NCBI GenBank assembly: GCA_910577525.1
Contig: CAJTLI010000025.1
Location: 1-36,393, forward strand
Reading direction: 5' to 3'
Origin: an uncultured Oscillospiraceae bacterium
Lineage (GTDB): Bacteria; Bacillota; Clostridia; Oscillospirales; Oscillospiraceae
Length of the DNA: 36,393 bases
Below are positions 24,785 to 32,642 of this stretch, in pieces (position 1 is the first letter of the stretch; each line of letters starts with the position of its first letter). Both the position numbers and the translations under genes were made by a program. A model generated the notes under the pieces. That model was not told the origin of the DNA. It searched no databases and saw nothing but the letters and a program-made list of their open reading frames with translations.

Positions 24785-26089
24785 TCAGGCCGGGGTCAGA
24801 TACATGTGCTCGACGGTGCCGGACAGGCGCAGGGGAGCGCCCTGCTGGGCCAGGGGGGCGTGGGACAGGAATACAGGGGTGAGCACCCCCTCCAGCATGG
24901 GCACGGTGGAGCGGGGGGAGATGGCCTCCCCGGGTGTGAGGGCCCGGGCGATGGCGGGAGCCACCTGGGTGACGCGCAGGCCGTATTCACGGCCCAAGGC
25001 GGCAATCTGCTTGGCGGTGACGGCCCAGCGGGCGTTGTCATCCAGCGGGCAAAAGCCGATCAGGCCGCTGAACCGCCCGGCGATCTCCCGGAGGACGCCG
25101 GAGCGGGTCAGGGCCAGACGGGCGGACTCGTCCGCCTGGTACAGCCGCCGGGCCAGGCCCGCCGGGCCGGAGGCCGGGGCAGGGGGTGCGGGCGCCTTTT
25201 CCGCAGGCGGTGCGAAGCCAAGCCGCCTGCCCGCCGGGTCCGACAGGTCCGTGTTGGTGGTAAAGAGCAGGATGGACCGGCGAAAATCCAGCTCCCGGCC
25301 ATTTTGGCCGTCCTCCTGCCGGGCGGTGCACCGGCCCTCGTCCAGGATGGACATGAAAACCTTCAGTACCTCGGGGTGGGCCTTGTCCAGCTCGTCAAAC
25401 ATAAATACCGTGTAAGGGCAGCGGCGCACCGCCTCCAGCACGGGGGGATCGTCATAGCCCACGTACCCCGGCGGCGCGCCGGTGAGGCGGTAGACGGAGT
25501 GGGGCTGGGTGAAGGTGTTCAGCTCCGTCCAGACCAGGCGGTAGCGATCCTCCCCCATGCAGCGGTTCAGGGCGGGAGCGACGGCTTTGCCCAGCTCCGA
25601 CTTGCCCACCCCCGTGGGCCCATAGAGGATGAGGGACAGGGGCCGGAGGGGCTCCCGCTTGCAGGCGTGGGCCCAGAGCTTAAATGCCGCCGCCGTCACC
25701 GCCTGCTCCTGGCCCAGCACCTGTTCCTGGAGGCAGAGGGTCAGCTGGTGAAACAGGCTGTTGGGCAAGGGCGCGGTCTGGAGCGCGTCCAGCCCCCGAA
25801 GGCAGTCCACCATGGACTGAAATCCGGAGAAGCGAAGCACCTCTCCTTGGGCAAAAAAGTCCCGGAGGCGGGGGTCGGGCCCCTGATAGGCCACGGCGGG
25901 ACGGAAGTAGAGCAGATAGTCCTCCCCCGTCCGCCAAAAGCCCATCTGGGCCTGGGCGGGAGCGCACCCCGGCGGCAGACGGCAGCGGTCAAACTGATAG
26001 CTGCGGCCCAGTCCCGCGCAGGCGTCCACCCGCTGCTTCAGCAGGGCATAGCCCGAAGGCCCGCAGGCGCAAAGCTGTAAAAACTCCAT
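24785..26089 (-). CDS. Single-domain ClpB/ClpA-type AAA+ ATPase
   Basis: Protein of 434 residues. The N-terminal 110 residues are unfamiliar and Cys-rich (C7, C9, C24, C36, C42). Residues 120-350 form one AAA+ module of the Clp D2 type: GPTGVGKS (157-164), pore loop GAPPGYVG (204-211), Walker B FMFDELDKAHPE (229-240), sensor FTTNTD (276-281) and Arg339 near the usual arginine finger. An Ala/Pro-rich stretch (294-310) interrupts the module after the GF of the Clp IGF-like segment. The C-terminal 80 residues are not a typical Clp lid. No N domain, D1 module or ClpP loop is present. GGGAGG precedes the ATG. It may remodel a specific complex; its partner is unknown. Confidence 0.75.
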   Translation of the reverse strand: MEFLQLCACGPSGYALLKQRVDACAGLGRSYQFDRCRLPPGCAPAQAQMGFWRTGEDYLLYFRPAVAYQGPDPRLRDFFAQGEVLRFSGFQSMVDCLRGLDALQTAPLPNSLFHQLTLCLQEQVLGQEQAVTAAAFKLWAHACKREPLRPLSLILYGPTGVGKSELGKAVAPALNRCMGEDRYRLVWTELNTFTQPHSVYRLTGAPPGYVGYDDPPVLEAVRRCPYTVFMFDELDKAHPEVLKVFMSILDEGRCTARQEDGQNGRELDFRRSILLFTTNTDLSDPAGRRLGFAPPAEKAPAPPAPASGPAGLARRLYQADESARLALTRSGVLREIAGRFSGLIGFCPLDDNARWAVTAKQIAALGREYGLRVTQVAPAIARALTPGEAISPRSTVPMLEGVLTPVFLSHAPLAQQGAPLRLSGTVEHMYLTPA

Positions 26090-26121
26090 AGACGGCCTCC
26101 CGGCAAACTAATATCCCCTTG

Positions 26122-26127
26122 ATTATA
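26122..26127 (-). promoter_or_regulatory. Candidate -10 element for the AAA+ gene
   Basis: A perfect TATAAT on the minus strand lies 33 bases before the AAA+ start codon. No convincing -35 element is seen at 16-18 bases upstream, so the promoter is weak or activator-dependent if real. Confidence 0.4.
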
Positions 26128-26161
26128 ACCGGGAGAGAGACGGTTCAGCCCATAAAGGCAT

Positions 26162-26188
26162 AAAAAAACCGGCCCGAAGGCCGGTTTT
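26162..26188 (-). terminator. Rho-independent terminator of the flgM-yjfB operon
   Basis: Stem of 10 pairs (26165-26174 against 26179-26188) with a 4-base loop. On the minus strand it runs into seven T. It follows yjfB and closes the leftward operon before the AAA+ gene. Confidence 0.92.
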
Positions 26189-26194
26189 ACTGAT

Positions 26195-26377
26195 TCAGGC
26201 GTAAACGTCAACATATTTGCCCTTGGGGGGCGCGGGAACGGCTTCCAGCATTTTCGCCAGTTCCTGGCCGGCCATCTCCTGGCTGTCCATCATCTTCTTG
26301 GTGACGGCCAGAGAGTAGTTGGTAGCAAATGACGCGGCGCTCATCCCCATTGCCATGCTGGCGATGGATTCCATCAT
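26195..26377 (-). CDS. yjfB: YjfB-family putative motility protein
   Basis: Protein of 60 residues with the YjfB pattern: two N-terminal helices (SIASMAMGMSAASFATNYSL, then AVTKKMMDSQEMAGQELAKM). In Bacillus yjfB belongs to the motility regulon; its molecular function is not established. GGAGG lies 8 bases before the ATG. It starts 3 bases after csrA and is the last gene of the operon. Confidence 0.85.
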   Translation of the reverse strand: MMESIASMAMGMSAASFATNYSLAVTKKMMDSQEMAGQELAKMLEAVPAPPKGKYVDVYA

Positions 26378-26380
26378 AGG

Positions 26381-26680
26381 TCAGTCCTCCTTTCCCTCCG
26401 GTGCCGCCGGAGCTTCAGTCCCGGGAGCAGCGCTGGGCTTCTCCCGGCTATGGTCCAGCACGCCGCCCAGCAGATCCAGGAGCTCCGCGGGAGCGGATTC
26501 CTCCATCGCGGAGTCCCGGTTCGCGGCGGTGGCCGTTACCAGCTCACTGCGCAGGATGGGTACATCTTCCGGCGCGGTAATGGCGAGACGGACCCGAGTT
26601 CCGTCAACGGAGACCACCCGGATGGTGATGTCCTCCCCGATGACCAGGGACTCGCCGGCCTTGCGCTGTAAGATCAGCAT
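26381..26680 (-). CDS. csrA: Translational regulator CsrA with C-terminal extension
   Basis: Protein of 99 residues beginning MLILQRKAGESLVIGEDITI, the strict CsrA start. The core is followed by VRLAITAPEDVPILRSEL, in which the RNA-binding Arg is kept. Common CsrA proteins have 60-75 residues; here about 35 extra residues, Glu/Ala/Pro-rich, extend the end. CsrA dimers bind GGA sites in leaders, classically that of flagellin, and are antagonised by FliW. The gene overlaps the fliW end by 7 bases, so start 26680 is fixed by homology rather than by an upstream in-frame ATG at 26839. Confidence 0.95.
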   Translation of the reverse strand: MLILQRKAGESLVIGEDITIRVVSVDGTRVRLAITAPEDVPILRSELVTATAANRDSAMEESAPAELLDLLGGVLDHSREKPSAAPGTEAPAAPEGKED

Positions 26681-27126
26681 GGGGCGCCCTCCTCTTTGCC
26701 GAACTGAGCCAGGGGATGGCGCATCTCGTAGTCGTCCGTCTCCAGAATGACCTGGCGGGCCACCCGGGTATCGGGGTGAATGGCCACGGGGCATTTCAGA
26801 TTGACCGTGCTCTGCTCCACCGGCTTTTTTACCACGCACAGCACATAGAAACCCAGCTCATCGCTGCGCTCCACGCCCAGCTCCTTCAGCTCATGGGGCT
26901 GGAGGGCGGGGGCATAGCCGGACAGGAGGGAAAAAGGGTTCATGGCCACAAAGGCCAGGGCGGAGGTGTGAACGCTCTGGAAGCAGAGCAGAGAACCCGC
27001 GCTGCCCTCGAAGGGCAGGAGCAGGAACTCGTGCTCCTCCTCAAAGCCGAACAGGCCGGAGGGAAAGGTGACAATATCCCCCGCCTCATAGTCAATTTGG
27101 CCGAAATACTTGGTTTGAAGCTTCAT
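26674..27126 (-). CDS. fliW: Flagellar assembly factor FliW
   Basis: Protein of 150 residues starting MKLQTKYFGQIDYEAGDIVTF, followed by FPSGLFGFEEEHEFLLLPFE and a C-terminal part with VNLKCPVAIHPDTRVARQVIL, all typical of FliW. FliW binds flagellin or CsrA. When flagellin is exported, FliW is free to release CsrA from the flagellin message. The start at 27126 with GGAGGT upstream is chosen over in-frame ATGs at 27138 and 27156. It overlaps csrA by 7 bases. Confidence 0.95.
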   Translation of the reverse strand: MKLQTKYFGQIDYEAGDIVTFPSGLFGFEEEHEFLLLPFEGSAGSLLCFQSVHTSALAFVAMNPFSLLSGYAPALQPHELKELGVERSDELGFYVLCVVKKPVEQSTVNLKCPVAIHPDTRVARQVILETDDYEMRHPLAQFGKEEGAPC

Positions 27127-27170
27127 GGATACCTCCATACGCCGTCCGGCGCCCAATGGATCTGTGCGGG

Positions 27171-27779
27171 TCAGGCCTCAACATCCACCGACTGATAGTC
27201 CGGGTCGGAGGAGGGGGGGACATACAGCGGCCCGCCCACGTACTTGATGATAACGTCGGGCTGCTGGGTGACGGACAGCTCGATATCGCCGGGAGTAAAC
27301 TCGAACTGGGGCTGATTCACCCGCCAGTCAAAATTCAGCTTATCCATTTCATAACGGATATGCATCTCGCCCGGGTCCCAGGAGATCTCGGGGGGGACCG
27401 AGGGGAGGAATTCCAGCCCCACGTTGGGCTTATAGTTTTTCATGGTGGCGTCAGCCGCAAATTGAGTAATCATATCCTGTCCGATTTTAGCCTCCAATAG
27501 CATTTGGCCCTGCTGGGCATAGGTGGCGGTGGCGGTATAGGAGGCCTGCTTGCCCTGCTGGGCATACTGCTCCATGGAGCGCACAGCGGTGGGGACCACG
27601 GAGTTGCGGGCCTCAAAAGTATCGATGTTCAGCTTGATAGGCCGGCTTTTGATGCTGAGCCCGCCCTCGCCGCGGGAGATCTCCAGATCGGCGGTCCCGC
27701 GGCTGTACTCCAGCTTGGCGTGGGACACCTTCATCTCAATCTCAATGGGGACGGTTTTGATTTCAATCAAAGGATACAT
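27171..27779 (-). CDS. yviE: YviE/DUF6470 family flagellar operon protein
   Basis: Protein of 202 residues with alternating beta strands and repeated motifs (IEIKTVPIEIEMKVSHAKLE, then SIKSRPIKLNIDTFEARNS) as in YviE. The family is found between flgL and fliW in Firmicutes, as here. Function is unknown, although the context implies filament or hook-junction assembly. The ATG is 14 bases from GGAG, a longer gap than usual, so the start is only moderately sure. Confidence 0.85.
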   Translation of the reverse strand: MYPLIEIKTVPIEIEMKVSHAKLEYSRGTADLEISRGEGGLSIKSRPIKLNIDTFEARNSVVPTAVRSMEQYAQQGKQASYTATATYAQQGQMLLEAKIGQDMITQFAADATMKNYKPNVGLEFLPSVPPEISWDPGEMHIRYEMDKLNFDWRVNQPQFEFTPGDIELSVTQQPDVIIKYVGGPLYVPPSSDPDYQSVDVEA

Positions 27780-27835
27780 AATCTCATTTTCCGCTCCTCT
27801 CTAATAGACAACTTATATATTGAGAACAGACAGAT

Positions 27836-29401
27836 TCAGTTGAGATAATCCATCAGGGTTTCCGAGAGAATATTGTTGCCTACCTTCAAGGCAGCGTTGT
27901 AGCAGTACTGGGCCCAGATAAAGGAGGTGATGGCGTCGGCCGCGTTCACGTCCTCCAGCTCGGCGTACTGCTCCTGGAGATTGTAGTGCTGGTCCTCCAA
28001 AAGCTTCAGGTTGGTTTGCAGCTTGGTGGTGCCGGCGGCCATATTGGTAAACTCGGTCTTGAACTCGGAGGAGGCGGTTTCCAGCTTCTGTACCACGCCG
28101 CGGAACTCCTCATAAAACGGAGTGCTCCAATCGCTGCCGTCGGGGACGCTGGCGGCCATTTCCTTCAGACGCTGGACAAGGGAGTAGATATTCTTGGGGT
28201 CTCCGTCCTCATCCTCGCCGTAGCCCAGGAAGGTGATGCCGTGGAGAGCGGCGTTGTAGGCGCTGGATTCAATGAGCTGGTTCCTGTCGTTCTCCTGCAT
28301 GCCCAGGCCGATGTCCACAAACTGCTTCTCCTTAATCAGGGTCTGGAGCTTGGCGGTGTCCTCAATGGCGATCTCGTAGCGCCCCTGGGTGATCACCTGA
28401 TCCTCAGGCTTGCCGTCAATGGTGAGGTAGAAGCCGCCGCCGGGGGTGGGGACGCCGTCCTTATTCACCTCGGTGAGAGTGAGGTCGGTGTTTTGCAGCA
28501 GCTGGGGCTTGTTCTGGGCGTTGGACTCCATGCCCTTGTATTTCTCGACGCTGATCAGGTAGGTGCCCGCGCCGTCCACGTCGGAGAGGTTGGCGCTGGC
28601 GTAGCGGTTAGGGTCGGTGATTTTATAATAGCCGCCGGCGTCGCCCTCGCCCTTGGGCGTGCCGTCCGCGTTGTACTCCACCGGTCCCCATTGGTCGGCG
28701 AAGGGCGGGTTGGGAATGTAGTCCTCCTCAACCGCGGGAGGGACGTAGGTGTCCTCGTAGGAGCTGATGGAGATGGGCTCGATATTTTTCGTCTTGAGAT
28801 AGCACTCAGGGGAGGCGGCGGGGTCGTACTGCCCCTCCTGGTTCAGCTTCACGAAAGCGCCGCCCGCGTCCTTCAGCACGTCGGGCACCGCGGCGTCCAC
28901 AGGTACGCCCCGGTAGTACAGCTTATTGTCCTTGATCTCAAAGGGCACGTTGTGGCCGTCCGCCCCGGCGAAAATGAAGGTGTCGCCGTACTTCTGGTTC
29001 AGGGTCTGCACAATGGCCTCGGACATCTGGTCCAGGGCGGTTTTCAGCTGGGTGCGGGCGTCGCCGGTGGGATCGTTGAGCATTTTCAGCGTGGTGGACT
29101 TGATCGTATTCAGCTGATTGCCCTTGTTCTCGGTGTCCAGCACCTCATCCACGTTCTGGAGGCACTGATAGGCGCCCTGGAACTTGTGGAAGGTTTCGGA
29201 GCACACGTCGTACTGGTTTTCCACCGCCATGCGGGACTTACGCAGCCGGAAGGCTTTGGCGGCGGCGGCGGGGTCCTCGGCGTAGGAGTTGAAGGTGCGC
29301 TGGGTGAGCACCGTGTCCCGGGCCTTATTCTGGTTGATGAAGGAGTTCATCAGGTTTTTGCGGTAGCTTCTCAGCACGCCGCCGGTAGTCGCGCGGATCA
29401 T
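27836..29401 (-). CDS. flgL: Hook-filament junction protein FlgL (enlarged)
   Basis: Protein of 521 residues, against about 300 in most species. The N-terminal D0/D1 part is typical (MIRATTGGVLRSYRKNLMNS, then RTFNSYAEDPAAAAKAFRLR) and includes QKYGDTFIFAGADG. The C-terminal helices (ADAITSFIWAQYCYNAALKV and GNNILSETLMDYL) close the fold. The middle (about 150-400) is a large insertion, probably surface exposed. AAGGAGGG precedes the ATG. It is exported after hook completion and links the hook to the filament together with FlgK. Confidence 0.94.
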   Translation of the reverse strand: MIRATTGGVLRSYRKNLMNSFINQNKARDTVLTQRTFNSYAEDPAAAAKAFRLRKSRMAVENQYDVCSETFHKFQGAYQCLQNVDEVLDTENKGNQLNTIKSTTLKMLNDPTGDARTQLKTALDQMSEAIVQTLNQKYGDTFIFAGADGHNVPFEIKDNKLYYRGVPVDAAVPDVLKDAGGAFVKLNQEGQYDPAASPECYLKTKNIEPISISSYEDTYVPPAVEEDYIPNPPFADQWGPVEYNADGTPKGEGDAGGYYKITDPNRYASANLSDVDGAGTYLISVEKYKGMESNAQNKPQLLQNTDLTLTEVNKDGVPTPGGGFYLTIDGKPEDQVITQGRYEIAIEDTAKLQTLIKEKQFVDIGLGMQENDRNQLIESSAYNAALHGITFLGYGEDEDGDPKNIYSLVQRLKEMAASVPDGSDWSTPFYEEFRGVVQKLETASSEFKTEFTNMAAGTTKLQTNLKLLEDQHYNLQEQYAELEDVNAADAITSFIWAQYCYNAALKVGNNILSETLMDYLN

Positions 29402-29419
29402 ATCATACCCTCCTTATGG

Positions 29420-31636
29420 TCAGCGGCCGGCGATGCCGGTGTTGTTAATCAGGCGGTCCAGAGCCTCGTCGACGGCGGTCATCAGGCGGCAGGCGGCGGA
29501 GTACGCCTTCTGGAACTGGGTCATGTTCATGGCCTCGTCGTTCAGGTCCACGCCGGACACGCCGTCCCGGCTGGTGTCGATCTCCACCAGAGAGGTGTAG
29601 TGGGTGTTGAGCTGAACGTTGTGGACGCGCTGCTCGTCGCCCAGCACGGAGGCCATGTTGCTGAACATGTCGTTGAAGGAGCCCACAAACAGCTTATTGC
29701 TCACCGCGCCCTCCACCAGTACGGAGGGGTCGTAGACCAGGGACTCGTCCAGCTTGGACAGCATGTGGTCCACATTCTCGTTTTTGGTGGTGTTGTTGAT
29801 GGTTCCGTCGTGGAGCACCACCCAGGTGGGGACGATCTTGGTGTCGCCGGTGGACCAGCTGTGGGAGATGTCGATGTTGGCGGCGGTGATGCCCTCGGGA
29901 TCGTCGTTGTCGTTGCAGTTGCTGAACAGCACGCCGCCCTTGGGCAGGTCCACGACCTTGGTGCACACCGTGGTGTCGGAGGGCTTCACGCCGTGGTCGT
30001 TCAAGGTCCTGGTCAGCAGCTTCCGGGCGATCTCGTTTAGCTCCTCCTGGCTGGCGCCGTTGGCCTTGGCCGTCTCATACTCCGTCACGTCGTCGTTGGA
30101 ATTCTTGATTCCCGCCACAACCTGGTCGGCGTTCTGGCCGTTAAAGACGGGGATTTTACCCGTAATGTCGCAGGTGTCCCCATGGGTGCCCACATAGTAG
30201 CCGCCCATCATGGTGTAGCCGGTATTTTTGTCCAGGGACCAGCCCGGCTTCGGCTCGTACTCTCCGGTGGCCGGATTGACAATGGAGATGAGGCCGTTGG
30301 AGTCCTGTGTCATGGTGGGCAGGGTGACGGTCACGGGATTGGTGACCGGGTTGCCGTTCTCGTCCACCGGCGTGCCCTGGTTGAGCTTGTTGAACTGGTC
30401 GGCGAACTGCCTGGCCAGCAGGTCCATGGACTTTTGGAAATAGGGAATGCCCCGTTTGATGGAGGCGTTCTCGTCGATGTCCTTCACGGTGTCCTTGGTG
30501 GTGAACTCTCCGGCCTCCGTCAGCAGCTCCCGGGTGGCCTGGAGAGAGCCGTAGAGGTCGTTGTCGTCCAGCTTTACGGGGCGGTCCTTGTTGGCGTCGG
30601 GGTCTTTGGGCACCCGGTTTCTGGAGTCGATCAGCTTGGAAATCACCAGGTCATAGTTGGGGCTGTCCACCAGGGCCACATTGGGATCGGTGGACTTGCA
30701 GGGATTGCCGTCCTTATCCAGATACATCAGGTTTGTGGCGGAGAAGGGAAGATTGGGGTCGTAATTGGGATTGGGCTTGGGCACCTGGTCGATGGAGATC
30801 TGGGAGCCGTAGATGCCGTCTATCAGAACGGTCTCGTCGGTGTGGACCAGGGGGTCGGTGTTGGCGTTGCCCAGGGAGATGGTGAGCTTTTCCACCTCCT
30901 GGCCCGCGCCGATATCCTCCATGGTGTACTCCACCTTGATCTGCATATACTCGGACAGCGCGTCGATCTGGCGGTTGCGCTCGTCCCGCAGCTCCAGGGC
31001 GTTGTCGCCGTGGATATCGCAGTTGCGGATGCTCTCGTTCAGGTTGCGGATGTTGGTGAGAATCTCATTGACCGCGCTGACATCCTGCTTGAAGCTGGCC
31101 TCCGTGTTCTGGCGCAGGGTCTCCAGCTTCTTGGCGTAGGTGTGGAAAATGCTGCACAGGGTCTCGGCGGAGTTGCGCACCAGGGTGTCGTTTTCCTTGG
31201 TGGGGTTGAGGCTGAGCTGCTCCAGGCTCTTTTGCAGGTCCCGGAGCTGGGCGTAGAGGACGCCGTCGTCCTCTTTGTCGGAGGTGATCTCCTTGCCCAC
31301 CTCGTCCAGGGTGTCGGCGATCTCCTTCAGCCCCGCCAGCAGGGCGTCCTGATAGCCCACCTCGGAGGCGGTGTTGCGGTAGCGGATGTCCAGATAGGGG
31401 TCCCGGATCTGGTTGATGTTGCGCACCAGCGTACCGTTGCCGATGTGGTTGTCGATCTGAGAGCGGTACATGTCGGCGCCGCCCACCTTGAAGCTGATCT
31501 GATCCAGCCGCTGGCGGGTGTAGCCGCCCACGTTGATGTTGGCGATGTTGTTGCCCGTCACCTGCAAGCCCTGCTGGGCGGCGTAGATGGCCAGGCGGGA
31601 GGTGGTAAAGGCATCAAAGGTTCCAATAGTACCCAT
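29420..31636 (-). CDS. flgK: Hook-filament junction protein FlgK (enlarged)
   Basis: Protein of 738 residues, longer than the 450-550 usual. N-terminal motif SRLAIYAAQQGLQVTGNNIA with NVGGYTRQRLDQ, then the FlgK-type region LNESIRNCDIHGDNALELRD, and C-terminal VSGVDLNDEAMNMTQFQKAY identify it. The middle third is variable. It forms the first junction ring between hook and filament, escorted by FlgN encoded directly upstream. AAGGAG lies 8 bases before the ATG. Confidence 0.95.
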   Translation of the reverse strand: MGTIGTFDAFTTSRLAIYAAQQGLQVTGNNIANINVGGYTRQRLDQISFKVGGADMYRSQIDNHIGNGTLVRNINQIRDPYLDIRYRNTASEVGYQDALLAGLKEIADTLDEVGKEITSDKEDDGVLYAQLRDLQKSLEQLSLNPTKENDTLVRNSAETLCSIFHTYAKKLETLRQNTEASFKQDVSAVNEILTNIRNLNESIRNCDIHGDNALELRDERNRQIDALSEYMQIKVEYTMEDIGAGQEVEKLTISLGNANTDPLVHTDETVLIDGIYGSQISIDQVPKPNPNYDPNLPFSATNLMYLDKDGNPCKSTDPNVALVDSPNYDLVISKLIDSRNRVPKDPDANKDRPVKLDDNDLYGSLQATRELLTEAGEFTTKDTVKDIDENASIKRGIPYFQKSMDLLARQFADQFNKLNQGTPVDENGNPVTNPVTVTLPTMTQDSNGLISIVNPATGEYEPKPGWSLDKNTGYTMMGGYYVGTHGDTCDITGKIPVFNGQNADQVVAGIKNSNDDVTEYETAKANGASQEELNEIARKLLTRTLNDHGVKPSDTTVCTKVVDLPKGGVLFSNCNDNDDPEGITAANIDISHSWSTGDTKIVPTWVVLHDGTINNTTKNENVDHMLSKLDESLVYDPSVLVEGAVSNKLFVGSFNDMFSNMASVLGDEQRVHNVQLNTHYTSLVEIDTSRDGVSGVDLNDEAMNMTQFQKAYSAACRLMTAVDEALDRLINNTGIAGR

Positions 31637-31662
31637 GGCAAAAACTCCTTATTGATACCGCG

Positions 31663-32139
31663 TCAGGCGCGGAAGTCTGTTTTCATGTTTTTGGGGGGCT
31701 CCACGCCCGGGGCCTGATAGCCGGCCCCCAGCTGCCCGGGGTCGATGCCGGCGGCGGCCACAATTTTGTCGATCTGATGAAGGGTCAGCTCCAGGGTGTT
31801 CCGGGCCATGTCGGCGCAGCTGCGGTAGATCTTGTAATTGCTGCGCAGCTCCTGGGCGGTTTTGCGGGCCTCCTGCTCCAGCTCCGGGGGACATTTTTCG
31901 GGCAGGTCGGCGAGGCTGGTGTTTTCCAGGCCCAGTTCCTTGACCAGCTTTGCCCGCCGCTGCTCCAGCCCGCGCAGGGTGAGGGACATGGCCTGCTCCT
32001 GCTTGAGCACCTCATCCAGGGCGATCAGATCGTCCTGACGGGCGGCGTCGGCCTTTTGCTGAGCCAGCTGGGCCAGCTGCTCCAGACGGCCGTTCAGATC
32101 CTGAAGAAGGGACAGATACGCGGGGAAGGAAGCGCTCAT
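31663..32139 (-). CDS. flgN: Export chaperone FlgN
   Basis: Protein of 158 residues, mostly helical with a strong coiled-coil bias, beginning with FPAYLSLLQDLNGRLEQLAQ and later LKQEQAMSLTLRGLEQRRAK. FlgN is the chaperone of FlgK and FlgL, which are the next two genes. The start follows the flgM stop directly (TAAATG), with GGGAGGG about 7 bases upstream, which implies coupling. The Pro-rich tail is longer than in Bacillus. Confidence 0.88.
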   Translation of the reverse strand: MSASFPAYLSLLQDLNGRLEQLAQLAQQKADAARQDDLIALDEVLKQEQAMSLTLRGLEQRRAKLVKELGLENTSLADLPEKCPPELEQEARKTAQELRSNYKIYRSCADMARNTLELTLHQIDKIVAAAGIDPGQLGAGYQAPGVEPPKNMKTDFRA

Positions 32140-32448
32140 TTATTTACCCTCCCCCAGAAGCAGGATCCGCGCCGCGATGGAGGCGGGGTCCGGCGTGTAC
32201 CGGTTCTCAGCCACCTGCTGGCGCAGGGCGGCGATGTCGCCGGTGGTGGTGGCGGTGCGCACCTCCTGGGAGAGCCGGCCGACCAGCCCGAGGAAACGGC
32301 TGTCCTGGCTGGACGTTGAGAGGGTGACGCTGTCATACTTGCTGCCGCCTGGGGCCGTCAGGACTCGGTTGTCGCGCCCTTTATTGGTCCGATAGACGTT
32401 CGCGGGTCCAACAGCAGAAATTGCGCCGTAACCGGATGAGGTCAGCAT
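32140..32448 (-). CDS. flgM: Anti-sigma-28 factor FlgM
   Basis: Protein of 102 residues. The C-terminal half carries the sigma-binding helices in FlgM style: DSVTLSTSSQDSRFLGLVGR, then DIAALRQQVAENRYTPDPAS and IAARIL. FlgM binds FliA and is exported when the hook is complete, so FliA-dependent genes are released. It is the first gene behind a sigma-28-type promoter, an arrangement that gives feedback. AAAGGAT precedes the ATG. Confidence 0.9.
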   Translation of the reverse strand: MLTSSGYGAISAVGPANVYRTNKGRDNRVLTAPGGSKYDSVTLSTSSQDSRFLGLVGRLSQEVRTATTTGDIAALRQQVAENRYTPDPASIAARILLLGEGK

Positions 32449-32456
32449 CGTTATTC

Positions 32457-32462
32457 ACATCC
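32457..32462 (-). promoter_or_regulatory. Candidate CsrA-binding core (GGATGT) over the flgM ribosome site
   Basis: On the minus strand AAAAGGATGT overlaps the flgM ribosome binding site and ends 8 bases before the ATG. The GGATGT core matches the CsrA consensus. Six bases can match by chance, so this is only a candidate. Confidence 0.35.
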
Positions 32463-32499
32463 TTTTGATATCCGATAGATTTTATATTCTACTCTCAAT

Positions 32500-32526
32500 A
32501 TATCGGCCAAACCGGCGGAAACATAA
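32500..32526 (-). promoter_or_regulatory. Sigma-28 (FliA)-type promoter for flgM
   Basis: On the minus strand TTATGTTT (32526-32519), 11 bases, then GCCGATAT (32507-32500). The spacing is exactly that of the FliA consensus and the -10 element matches the Bacillus SigD form. Transcription should start near 32492, about 44 bases before flgM. It makes flgM-flgN-flgK-flgL-yviE-fliW-csrA-yjfB a FliA-controlled operon. Confidence 0.8.
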
Positions 32527-32559
32527 GAAAAGAAGGGAAATTTTTTATAATATAAGAAC

Positions 32560-32600
32560 TGCCCGGGGCCTTTTCGCAAAGGCGCCAGGCAGAACGGGCA
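32560..32600 (-). terminator. Likely terminator region after cheB
   Basis: Nested stem: outer TGCCCG/CGGGCA (32560-32565 against 32595-32600) and inner GCCTTT/AAAGGC (32568-32573 against 32578-32583, loop TCGC). On the minus strand it is followed by weakly T-rich sequence. On the plus strand it is followed by TTTTT, so its orientation is uncertain. It separates cheB from the flgM promoter. Confidence 0.5.
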
Positions 32601-32642
32601 TTTTTCGAGTAATCGAAACGTTTTTTCCAGATAATTGAAACA

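Noticed and set aside
27986..31717. Long plus-strand frames opposite flgL and flgK
   Set aside because: Val/Gly/His-rich shadows of genes with clear family motifs on the minus strand.
32465..32490. Plus-strand promoter opposite flgM (TTGATA, CCGATAG)
   Set aside because: The -35 and -10 candidates have wrong spacing and there is no plus-strand gene downstream.
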